DNA from: Flavobacterium zhairuonense
Lineage (GTDB): Bacteria; Bacteroidota; Bacteroidia; Flavobacteriales; Flavobacteriaceae
Direction: 5' to 3'
Assembly (NCBI RefSeq): GCF_004352915.1
Contig: NZ_SJSY01000064.1
Location: forward strand, 62,001-126,000
Length of the DNA stretch: 64,000 nt
Part shown: one piece after another, positions 53,686 through 62,138 of the stretch
How positions within the stretch are numbered: position 1 is the stretch's first letter
How the letters are laid out: each line of letters begins with the position of its first letter
Translations under genes and position numbers: made by a program
The notes under the pieces: model-generated
What the model was told of the DNA's origin: nothing
Database searches by the model: none
Seen by the model: the letters and a program-made list of their open reading frames with translations, nothing else

Positions 53686-55530
53686 ATGAATTTAATTAAG
53701 AAAACAGTTATAGGATTAAGCCTTATCGTTGGGTTAGGATCTTGTGATGATTATATAGACAAAGAGCCTTTGAGTGATTATTTATCCTCAAACTTTTACA
53801 ACAACGAAGCAGCAATTAAACAAGGTACGAACGGTTCGTACCAAGGTTTATACATGGAAAGCAGCCAATTGCCGTTTTTCACGCTTTATGATATGTACAC
53901 TCCAATGGGAATTGAAAGAGCCGATAACAGCTCGATTGGAGTAAACAATGTAAACTTGGAAAATAACTTTATTGTAGAAGCACAATGGGCCAACTTTTAT
54001 AAAGGAGTTGCCAGAGCAAATACGGTTATTGAAGGTTCTGCACCATACATTGACGATTTAAGCGATAAAGCAAAACAATATGTGGCTGAAAATAAAGTAA
54101 TCAGAGCGACTCACTATCATTATTTGATTTCTTTATACGGAGATGTACCTTTCTTTACAAAATCGGTTACGCCAGAAGAGCAAAAAAGTGCCACAAGAAA
54201 ACCTTGGATGGAAATTGTTGATTATTTATTAAATGATCTTGAAGAGGCAAGCACGCAATTGCCTTGGCAAGCTACAGAACAAGGACGTGCAGATAAATCG
54301 TATGCTTTGGGTCTAAAAGCTAGAATTGCTTTATACGCTGGATCTTGGTGCAAAGAAGGTTTCGGTCAAAAAGGAACAAAAGACGCAGCAAAAGCCGCTT
54401 ATTATTTCGACATTGCAGCTCAGACTTCAAGAAGGATTATTCAAGAATCAGGGAGAGGTTTAGCACCAAATTTTGATGATTTATTTACAAGAGCAGGACA
54501 GCTTACTGGACCAGCAAAAAGAGAAAATATTTTCGCACTTGCTTATTCTGATCAAGCATCAAAAAAGACACATTATCAGTCATTTGGTGAAATGGCAAGA
54601 ACAGTTGGAGGACAATCAGGAAGATTCCCAACGCAATTATTAGTGGATACTTTTGAAATGGCAAACGGAAAAAGAATTGACGAACCAGGTTCTGGTTATG
54701 ATCCTAAAAATCCATTTGCCAATAGAGATCCTCGTTTAAAAATGTCTATTTATACGCATAAATCTAACATAATCGCGAACAATGGAGGAGTAAAATTGAA
54801 CATCACTATGGAGTTGTACAAACCAACCACTTTGTCATTTGATGCGGCAAATAATTCGACTTCAATTTCAAATCTTGATTATACAGGATCTGTGGCTCAG
54901 TATGGTTATATTCAGAGTGGTGTTGGATATTTATGGAGAAAATACAATTATTTTAATGATGAAATTGTTTCTGAGCCTTCATACAATATTTTGATGATGC
55001 GTTATGCAGAGATTTTGTTAATGTATGCAGAAGCAAAAATCGAATTGAATCAAATTGATGGTACAGTAACAGGTGCTATCAACGAAGTAAGAGGGAGAGT
55101 AAACATGCCAGCAACAACACTTACAGATCAAGCAAAATTAAGACAATTGGTTCGTAGAGAGCGTAAAGTAGAACTTATCAGAGAAGCAGGTTTGCATTTC
55201 TTCGATATGAGAAGATGGAGAACAGGAGCTTTAGAAAATGCTGAAAGAACATACGGTTTCCCAATTGCGACTGGAGTAAATGCGGCTACGAATACTTATC
55301 CTGATGGATATACTCAAGTTACTGCAGACATGGTTCCAACTTATGGAGCGGCAGGTTCTGAAAGAGATTTGAATGATTTGGCGCTTTACGGTGCTTATGG
55401 CAGCAAATTACGTCAAAGAGATGCCGACAGACCAAACAACTGGAATGACAAATTCTATTTATGGCCAATTCCACAAGTAGAAAGAAACAAAGCGCCTTGG
55501 TTGACGCAAAATGATGGCTACGGTCAATAA
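53686..55530 (+). CDS. susD: SusD/RagB-family surface glycan-binding lipoprotein
   Basis: A 614-residue SusD-family lipoprotein (lipobox GLGSC at about residues 17-21). The N-terminal DDYIDKEPLSDYLSSNFY, the TPR-containing helical core with ATHYHYLISLYGDVPFF and SYALGLKARIALYAGSW, and the C-terminal RRERKVELIREAGLHFFDMRRW are all family hallmarks. It caps the SusC barrel and binds the glycan at the cell surface. It starts 4 nt after the susC stop, as usual. Confidence 0.95.
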   Translation: MNLIKKTVIGLSLIVGLGSCDDYIDKEPLSDYLSSNFYNNEAAIKQGTNGSYQGLYMESSQLPFFTLYDMYTPMGIERADNSSIGVNNVNLENNFIVEAQWANFYKGVARANTVIEGSAPYIDDLSDKAKQYVAENKVIRATHYHYLISLYGDVPFFTKSVTPEEQKSATRKPWMEIVDYLLNDLEEASTQLPWQATEQGRADKSYALGLKARIALYAGSWCKEGFGQKGTKDAAKAAYYFDIAAQTSRRIIQESGRGLAPNFDDLFTRAGQLTGPAKRENIFALAYSDQASKKTHYQSFGEMARTVGGQSGRFPTQLLVDTFEMANGKRIDEPGSGYDPKNPFANRDPRLKMSIYTHKSNIIANNGGVKLNITMELYKPTTLSFDAANNSTSISNLDYTGSVAQYGYIQSGVGYLWRKYNYFNDEIVSEPSYNILMMRYAEILLMYAEAKIELNQIDGTVTGAINEVRGRVNMPATTLTDQAKLRQLVRRERKVELIREAGLHFFDMRRWRTGALENAERTYGFPIATGVNAATNTYPDGYTQVTADMVPTYGAAGSERDLNDLALYGAYGSKLRQRDADRPNNWNDKFYLWPIPQVERNKAPWLTQNDGYGQ

Positions 55531-55558
55531 TCGTTAATTAAAAAGATAAAGATAGAAA

Positions 55559-57385
55559 ATGAAAAAAATATTTTATTTGCTTATGAGTCTGCTGCTATTG
55601 TCCTCGTGTGACGATAGTTTTAAAGACGAACGCAGCTATCAATCGGCGAAGATTGTAGCCGTTAAATTGAATAATGTTTTATATAACATTGCAGAGAATG
55701 ACGCGAACGAGGCAAAGGTTGTTTTGCCTGCTGGTACTAATCTTAAAGATGTTAAAACAGAAATATTAGTAACTAATGGTACTGTTGTAAGTCCAGAAAA
55801 CAATGTTAATCGTGATTTGACTAAACCAGTAGATGTTTCTATTTCGGGTCAAGACGGTGAAAATAGTGTTTGGAAACTTATTGTACAATCACCTCCAAAA
55901 TTGACAAATCTTAGTGTTGTTGGACTTCCAATCGCAAAAGACAAAATCTTCTTTGGAAAAACTTCGATAATTGTTCAAGTTCCAGTTGGAACAGACATTA
56001 CGAATTTGGCTGTTACTTATGATTTCTCAAATGGTACATTGAAAAATTATGTAAATGGAACAGCGAAAGATTATAGTTTTAATCTGCCAAGTAAAGCGCC
56101 TTTTAGCTTAGAAGTGCTTGGAGTTGACGGTGTAACAGTTTACAAATACGATGTAGTATTTACTTCAGAAGCTGTTGGTCCTGCAAAAATCAATAGTATG
56201 GTAATTAATGGAGATGTAACTTCTGAAATTATTATCGTTGATGCAGCTAAAAATATTGTACAACCTGTTGTTCCTTATTTGACTAGTTTCTCAGACGCAA
56301 CAGTTGTCATTAATGCTTCTTTTGGAAATACAATTGATCCTGCTTTCAAAGGAACAAACGTAAATACATTAGCTGGATTTAAAGTTAAAATAACGGGAAC
56401 TGACGGAATTGAACGCGAATTCACAGTGAAGAATCCTTTGATTAAATCAAATCCAATTTTGGAAAAATCTCACGCTGATTTTGGTTTTGCAGCAAATGCA
56501 GGTTCATCTGCAGGATTCAGTGGAAACAATATCGTAATTGCGACAAATGCAATGAATGCAGGACAAACTGCGGTGTTAGGTATCAACGCTTACGACTTGT
56601 CAGGAAACTACTTAAACGGACTTGCGAAAACAGGTACAAATTTCGACGGTGGTGCAGTTACAGGTATTAGAAAATTAGCTACAGATGACAACGGAAAAAT
56701 CCTTGGTGTACAGCTTGGAGCTGGAGCTGGTGCCGCAACCACTTTATCAATCATCAAATGGAATTCTATTTCAGATGCAGCGCCAACGAACTACATTACG
56801 TATTCTCAAAACAGTTTAGGTTTAACATTTGCACCAAGAAGTGCTGGCATCAGCATCTCGGGATCATTGGATGGAAATGCTACAATTACAGTTCCTTTGG
56901 CACAAAAAACAAATGTATTAATCTGGAAAGTAGTTAATGGAGTTTTAAATCCAACACCAACACAGCAATCATTCCCTTACTCAGGAACTGGTTTCTACTA
57001 TAGTGTTCAGCCAGATGATACAGGATTTGTTGGAGCTTCGACAGGAACAGCATATAGCGGAATCAATTTGATGAGTGGTTCTTTCTCTGAGACTTTTAAA
57101 ACAACTTCAGGATCAGTAACAACAGATTGTAAAACAATTGTTTATAAAGGAAGAAAATACATTGCTTATGTTGCATTTGTTGGCGGTAAACACGTTTTCA
57201 GATTAGTAGATTACACTACAGCAAGTACAGCTGCTCTTGAAAGTCCAATTTTAGAAATTACAGGAGCTGCAGTTTCAAATGCTAATAATACTGTAGATGC
57301 TGACTTTGCAGTAATAAATGGCAAATTGCATGTGTTGTATTATGGAACAAACGATAAACTAGCAGTTTACAAATTAGAAAAATAA
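55559..57385 (+). CDS. DUF5018-type surface lipoprotein, probable glycan-binding protein
   Basis: A 608-residue lipoprotein (lipobox LLSSC at about 14-18) in the SusE position right after susD. The first ~200 residues contain Ig-like/DUF5018-type repeats with the pattern VTYDFSNGTLKNYVNG. From about residue 300 the sequence changes to a propeller-like region (ANAGSSAGFSGNNIVIA, VNGVLNPTPTQQS). No catalytic motif is visible, so a surface glycan-binding role is likely. A hairpin follows its stop and may lower transcription of the downstream genes relative to susCD. Confidence 0.75.
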   Translation: MKKIFYLLMSLLLLSSCDDSFKDERSYQSAKIVAVKLNNVLYNIAENDANEAKVVLPAGTNLKDVKTEILVTNGTVVSPENNVNRDLTKPVDVSISGQDGENSVWKLIVQSPPKLTNLSVVGLPIAKDKIFFGKTSIIVQVPVGTDITNLAVTYDFSNGTLKNYVNGTAKDYSFNLPSKAPFSLEVLGVDGVTVYKYDVVFTSEAVGPAKINSMVINGDVTSEIIIVDAAKNIVQPVVPYLTSFSDATVVINASFGNTIDPAFKGTNVNTLAGFKVKITGTDGIEREFTVKNPLIKSNPILEKSHADFGFAANAGSSAGFSGNNIVIATNAMNAGQTAVLGINAYDLSGNYLNGLAKTGTNFDGGAVTGIRKLATDDNGKILGVQLGAGAGAATTLSIIKWNSISDAAPTNYITYSQNSLGLTFAPRSAGISISGSLDGNATITVPLAQKTNVLIWKVVNGVLNPTPTQQSFPYSGTGFYYSVQPDDTGFVGASTGTAYSGINLMSGSFSETFKTTSGSVTTDCKTIVYKGRKYIAYVAFVGGKHVFRLVDYTTASTAALESPILEITGAAVSNANNTVDADFAVINGKLHVLYYGTNDKLAVYKLEK

Positions 57386-57391
57386 AACTTT

Positions 57392-57425
57392 AGGAGATTT
57401 TCTTTGAAAAGAGAAAATCTCCTTT
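57392..57425 (+). terminator. Intra-operon hairpin after the DUF5018 gene
   Basis: A 12-bp perfect stem, AGGAGATTTTCT (57392-57403) with its complement at 57412-57423, closes an 8-nt loop and is followed by only a short T/A stretch. It lies between the surface-protein and enzyme parts of the PUL. It is more likely a partial terminator or mRNA-stabilising 3' end than a full stop, because no promoter is seen downstream. Confidence 0.6.
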
Positions 57426-57438
57426 AAAAACAATAAAA

Positions 57439-58569
57439 ATGAAAAAGTTATTAATCTTATCTCTTGCTGTATTATTTTTTGCGTGCAATAGCGAAGAACC
57501 GCCAAGAGTTTATCCAAACAATCCAGTTCAAACAGGAAAAGCCATGAAGGGTGTTTGGGTTACCAATGTAGCTTCAACGGCTTTGGGTTCGTTAAATGCC
57601 ATTAAAGAAACGGTACAGACCTGCAAAAAATCAAACATTACAGATATTTATGTGGTGGTTTGGAATAAAGGAAGAACGCTTTATCCAAGTGAAATCATGA
57701 ATAAAGAATTTGGTATTTCAATCATGGAAGGTTATGAAGGGAGAGATCCATTGCTGGAAATGATTACCGAAGCACATAAAGAAAAAATAAAAGTTCATGC
57801 TTGGTTTGAATATGGTTTTGCTGCTTCAAATGGACAGCAAGGTGGCGTGATTTTGAAAAAATATCCGCAATGGGCTGCTAAAGATGCTTCTAAAAATTTA
57901 TTGGTTTCGTCAAATGGTTTTGAATGGATGAATGGAATAAATCCAGATGTCCAGAATTTTATGAAATCTTTGATTTTAGAAGTGGTAAAAAAATACGATG
58001 TTGACGGTATTCAAGGTGACGACAGACTTCCAGCAATGCCAATCGCAGGTGGATATGACGATTATACTGTTCAATTGTATAAGACAGAAAAAGGTGTTAA
58101 TCCGCCAACAAATGAAAAAGATGCAGCATGGCAAGATTGGAGAGCAAATAAATTGACTGAATTCTTAGGCGATTTATACAAAGCTGTAAAAGCCGCAAAA
58201 CCTACTGTAATTGTTTCAATGGCACCAAGTGTGCATCCGTGGGCAAAGGATAATTATTTGCAGGATTGGCCAACTTGGTTGGATAAAAAATATTGCGATT
58301 ATGTAATTCCACAGATTTATAGTTATGATTTTTCAGCTTATTCACAAACATTAAAATCACAAGTTTCTTATGTTAAGAATAGCGCAGACCGTTCAAAATT
58401 GTTTGCTGGGGTTTTGATTCAATCTGGAACGTACAACGCCACGAACCAGTTTGTAGAACAAATGGTGAACGAGAACAGAAACAATTATGTAAACGGAGAA
58501 ATATTCTTCTTTTTTGAAGGATTAAAATACAATTCTGAATATTTTACTACCAAATACGCTTCAAAATAA
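57439..58569 (+). CDS. GHL10-family glycoside hydrolase (DigH/YngK-like), paralogue 2
   Basis: A 376-residue lipoprotein (lipobox FFAC at about 13-16) of the GHL10 TIM-barrel group. It is collinear with the protein at 44261-45388, sharing VKKYDVDGIQGDDR (VKKYNVDGIQGDDR in paralogue 1), VSMAPSVHPWAK and LQDWPTWLDKKYCDYVIPQ. The acidic pair in GDDR and the histidines in HAWFEYGF and SVHPW are conserved, so both copies should be active. Two copies in one PUL suggest different linkages, different cell locations or different positions along the chain. Confidence 0.82.
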   Translation: MKKLLILSLAVLFFACNSEEPPRVYPNNPVQTGKAMKGVWVTNVASTALGSLNAIKETVQTCKKSNITDIYVVVWNKGRTLYPSEIMNKEFGISIMEGYEGRDPLLEMITEAHKEKIKVHAWFEYGFAASNGQQGGVILKKYPQWAAKDASKNLLVSSNGFEWMNGINPDVQNFMKSLILEVVKKYDVDGIQGDDRLPAMPIAGGYDDYTVQLYKTEKGVNPPTNEKDAAWQDWRANKLTEFLGDLYKAVKAAKPTVIVSMAPSVHPWAKDNYLQDWPTWLDKKYCDYVIPQIYSYDFSAYSQTLKSQVSYVKNSADRSKLFAGVLIQSGTYNATNQFVEQMVNENRNNYVNGEIFFFFEGLKYNSEYFTTKYASK

Positions 58570-58577
58570 TTTAAAAT

Positions 58578-58612
58578 ATACTACTGCCAGAATCTATTTT
58601 TGGCAGTAGTAT
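58578..58612 (+). terminator. Hairpin terminator after the second GHL10 gene
   Basis: A perfect 12-bp stem, ATACTACTGCCA (58578-58589) with its complement at 58601-58612, encloses an 11-nt loop. It is followed by an A-rich stretch and not a long T-run. The next gene continues in the same direction without a recognised promoter, so the hairpin may be leaky. Confidence 0.6.
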
Positions 58613-58647
58613 TTACATAAAAAAATCAAGCAGAGAAAAATTTAGAT

Positions 58648-59877
58648 ATGCGCCAGAGAAAAAATACAATATTATTTTTTGCACTCATTTTCTTAATGAG
58701 TTTGACTGGTTATGCTCAAAATCAATTTGCTGCTTTTGCTAAAAAAGAATCGAGAGAAAAGTTAGTAGTAAAACTAAAGGATTCCATAATCAATCAGGAA
58801 GCGACGGCTTATTTAAATTTCAATAAAAACATAAACTGGAATAGCTATGCATGGGCAACTGCTTTCGTGATAGATAATTCCGAACAGAATTTTAAAGTCC
58901 TAAAAAAGGCATTATCAGACTATAAACTACTATCAAAACGTGATCTAAAGAAAGTTTTTGAATCGGTATTTGCTTGTTTTCCAAATGAATTTGTTTTAGA
59001 AATGACTGATATTGCAAAAAATGAAACTGAGAACGTTTCAATCTTTGCAACATCAATACATTATTTAGCACAAAATAACATAGAGGTAAAACAGCTTTTA
59101 CAAACGAAGTTTATTGATGATAATAGCGCTGTAATGCAGGCTCTGCGAAATGAATTGAAATCAGATTATAAACCAATTTCAATTGCTGATTTGATTGAGT
59201 TGGTAAAGTTTAATGCCGCTAAAAAAGAGAAATTTTTATACTCCATTCAACATACAAACAGAGATTTGCCAGGAAAAGCTTTTGTTCAGAATGAAAAAGG
59301 TTTCTTAGAAAAAGAAAATGGAAAAGTTATTCTTGTAGATCAATTGGCCAGAAGTGCTACTAATTTGCCAATGTACATTACAAACGGCAATACACCGACT
59401 GGTTTGTTTAAAATTGAAAGTCTTGCCAAGTCGGAAAATGTTTTTATCGGACCGACTTTGAGTTTTGTTACTTTTTTGCCTTTTGAATGTGACGCTTCGG
59501 TCTTTTACAATAATGATAAAAAGGATTTTCTTTTGGAAGATTATCTGAAGTTTTTCCCAAAAAAACTGCATTCAAATTTAAGCATCCAGCAAACTTTTTG
59601 GGCAGGAAAAGCAGGAAGAGACGAAATTCATTTTCACGGAACAACTATAGATCAAGAAATATACAAAAAACAGATTTTCTACGGACAAACGCCTTCAATG
59701 GGGTGTTTGTGTGCGAAAGAAATTTGGAATGAAAACGGTAATTTGACTCAAAGCGATCAGCAAAAATTAGTTGATATTTGGCAAAAATCCAATATTGAAA
59801 AAGGTTATGCCTATGTTTTGGAACTACAAGAATCAGATTGGATAAAATTTGAAAAAAGCATAAACACAAAATTATAA
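58648..59877 (+). CDS. L,D-transpeptidase-like (YkuD-fold) secreted protein
   Basis: A 409-residue protein with a signal peptide (cleavage near TGYAQ). An N-terminal helical region of about 180 residues precedes a domain with the order of motifs found in YkuD/L,D-transpeptidase folds: NGNTPTGLFKI, IHFHGTTID and, about 25 residues later, PSMGCLCAKEIW with a probable catalytic cysteine. The canonical SHGC is changed to SMGC, so the histidine next to the cysteine is replaced by methionine. It may cross-link, cleave or only bind a peptide stem. Its stop overlaps the GH92 start (TAATG), giving tight coupling to a glycosidase. Confidence 0.6.
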   Translation: MRQRKNTILFFALIFLMSLTGYAQNQFAAFAKKESREKLVVKLKDSIINQEATAYLNFNKNINWNSYAWATAFVIDNSEQNFKVLKKALSDYKLLSKRDLKKVFESVFACFPNEFVLEMTDIAKNETENVSIFATSIHYLAQNNIEVKQLLQTKFIDDNSAVMQALRNELKSDYKPISIADLIELVKFNAAKKEKFLYSIQHTNRDLPGKAFVQNEKGFLEKENGKVILVDQLARSATNLPMYITNGNTPTGLFKIESLAKSENVFIGPTLSFVTFLPFECDASVFYNNDKKDFLLEDYLKFFPKKLHSNLSIQQTFWAGKAGRDEIHFHGTTIDQEIYKKQIFYGQTPSMGCLCAKEIWNENGNLTQSDQQKLVDIWQKSNIEKGYAYVLELQESDWIKFEKSINTKL

Positions 59878-62117
59878 TGAAAAAGTTAATCCCAGTTTTA
59901 ATCTTAGCCTGTTTGTTTATTTCGTCAGGCAAAATGGACAAAATAAATGACGTTACCCAATATGTAAATCCGTTTATTGGTACCGGCGGGCATGGCCACA
60001 CTTTTCCCGGAGCAGTAGTTCCTTTTGGAATGGTGCAATTGAGTCCAGATACTAGAACGCAAGGCTGGGATGCTTGCAGTGGTTATTATACAGAAGACAC
60101 CAGTATTTTAGGATTTTCACACAGACATTTAAGCGGTACCGGAATGACCGATTTTGCAGATGTACTTTTTACGCCGTTTACGGGTAAACTGCAATTAGAA
60201 AACGGGAATCTGAAAGAATATTATCCATTGAATTTTTCGCATGAAAATGAAAAAGCTTCAGCTGGTTTTTATACGGTGAATTTTGATAATGGCATAAAAG
60301 CTTCTATGACAGCATCAACAAGAGCGGGATTTCACGAATACAAATTTCCTTCACAAGAAGCCGGAATTATCGTCGATTTGCATCATAATCTGAACAATCA
60401 AAAGGTTTTGCAATCTTTTATAGAAATTGTCAGCGATACCGAAATTAGAGGAATGAGATTGACTGAAGGCTGGTCAAAAAGAGATTATGTTTATTTTCAT
60501 GCGAAATTCAATAAACCGTTTAAAGTTGAATTGTACAAGGATAATAAAATTGTTTCCGCAAAACAGCTAAATGCAGATCATATCAAAGCGGTTTTATATT
60601 TTGAAAATCCGAAAGAAGTGAAAGTAAAGGTTGGAATTTCTCCAGTTGACGAGAGAGGCGCTTTGCAAAATCTGGATGCTGAAATCCCGCATTGGGATTT
60701 TGATAAAACCCAAAAGCAAGCAGCAACATTATGGAAAAATCAGCTTGAAAAATTTAAAATTGAAGGCGGAACAGCAGATCAGAAAACTATTTTTTACACT
60801 GGATTGTACCATGCTTTTATTCATCCGTCAACGTATTCAGATACAGATAAAAGATATAGAGGACAAGACCTAAAAATTCATACGCTTGATTCTGGAACGT
60901 ATTACACGGTATTCTCGCTTTGGGATACCTACAGAGCGCAAATGCCTTTAATTGATTTGATTACGCCTTCTAAAACAAATGAATTTATCAATTCACTTTT
61001 GATAAAATACCAACAAGGCGGTTTGTTGCCAATGTGGGATTTGGCAGCCAACTACACAGGAACAATGATCGGAGCACATTCGACATCTTTAATTGCGGAT
61101 GCTTACGCCAAAAACATACGCGGTTACGATACAGAATTGGCCTATAAAGCCATGATGCGTTCAATACCTTATGACACAACAGGAGTAAAAGTAAATCATC
61201 CTGCAATCTGGGAATGGCTGATGACAAAAGGAAAAAAATACAATCAAGAAATGGGTTTTATTCCTGCTGATAAAGATGTGATTTTTGCTACTTCAAGAGG
61301 TTTGGAATATGCTTACAACGATTGGGCTTTGGCTCAAGTGGCAAAAGATATGGGAAAAACGGAAGATTATAAATGGCTTTCAGAACGTGGAATGCGTTAC
61401 AAAAAATACTACGACAAAGAAACCGGTTTCATGCGTGCCTTAGACAGCAACGGAAAATTTATTGGGCCATTTAATCCTTCTTATTCAGATCATATGAACA
61501 GTCCATATTGTGAAGGGAATGCTTGGCAGTGGACTTGGTTTGTACCACAAGATGTAAACGGACTTATTGATTTGATGGGCGGTAAAGCTTCTTTTGAAGA
61601 AAAATTAGATGCCTTGTTTAATACGACTGCTAAATTGGAAGGAGCAGATGCATCTGCCGATATTTCGGGACTAATTGGGCAATATGCACACGGAAATGAG
61701 CCAAGTCATCACATTATTTACTTTTATAATTATATCAACAAGCCTTTTAAAACACAAGAATTGGCCGATAAAATCATGAAAGAGCAATATCGAAATGCTC
61801 CTGATGGTTTAAGTGGCAATGAAGATTGTGGACAAATGTCGTCATGGTATATTTTGAATGCAATTGGTTTTTATCAAGTTGCGCCAGGAGATCCTACTTA
61901 TACGATTTCTAGACCATTGTTTGATAAAGTTACAATCAATTTAGAAAAAGGAAAAAAGTTGATTGTGAAGACTATAAATAATGCTCCAGAAAATAAATAT
62001 GTCGAATCTGTGACTTTGAACGGAAAGACTTTGAACTCGTTATTTTTTAAACACGACCAAATTGCATCTGGCGGAGAATTAGTTTTCAAAATGACAAACA
62101 AAGCTCCAAACAATTAA
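59877..62117 (+). CDS. GH92 family exo-alpha-mannosidase
   Basis: A 746-residue secreted glycoside hydrolase of family 92, calcium-dependent inverting exo-alpha-mannosidases. Hallmarks in order are NPFIGTGGHGHTFPGA, VPFGMVQLSPDT and GFSHRHLSGTG in the N-terminal sandwich, then LWDTYRAQMPL, YCEGNAWQWTW, HGNEPSHHIIY and GNEDCGQMSSWYI in the (alpha/alpha)6 barrel, which carry the acidic catalytic and calcium-binding residues. The length is normal. A short signal sequence contains LILAC, which could be a lipobox. GH92 enzymes in PULs usually trim N-glycan or yeast-mannan side chains. Confidence 0.93.
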   Translation: MKKLIPVLILACLFISSGKMDKINDVTQYVNPFIGTGGHGHTFPGAVVPFGMVQLSPDTRTQGWDACSGYYTEDTSILGFSHRHLSGTGMTDFADVLFTPFTGKLQLENGNLKEYYPLNFSHENEKASAGFYTVNFDNGIKASMTASTRAGFHEYKFPSQEAGIIVDLHHNLNNQKVLQSFIEIVSDTEIRGMRLTEGWSKRDYVYFHAKFNKPFKVELYKDNKIVSAKQLNADHIKAVLYFENPKEVKVKVGISPVDERGALQNLDAEIPHWDFDKTQKQAATLWKNQLEKFKIEGGTADQKTIFYTGLYHAFIHPSTYSDTDKRYRGQDLKIHTLDSGTYYTVFSLWDTYRAQMPLIDLITPSKTNEFINSLLIKYQQGGLLPMWDLAANYTGTMIGAHSTSLIADAYAKNIRGYDTELAYKAMMRSIPYDTTGVKVNHPAIWEWLMTKGKKYNQEMGFIPADKDVIFATSRGLEYAYNDWALAQVAKDMGKTEDYKWLSERGMRYKKYYDKETGFMRALDSNGKFIGPFNPSYSDHMNSPYCEGNAWQWTWFVPQDVNGLIDLMGGKASFEEKLDALFNTTAKLEGADASADISGLIGQYAHGNEPSHHIIYFYNYINKPFKTQELADKIMKEQYRNAPDGLSGNEDCGQMSSWYILNAIGFYQVAPGDPTYTISRPLFDKVTINLEKGKKLIVKTINNAPENKYVESVTLNGKTLNSLFFKHDQIASGGELVFKMTNKAPNN

Positions 62118-62138
62118 TTGTACAAAAAAAATAGTATT

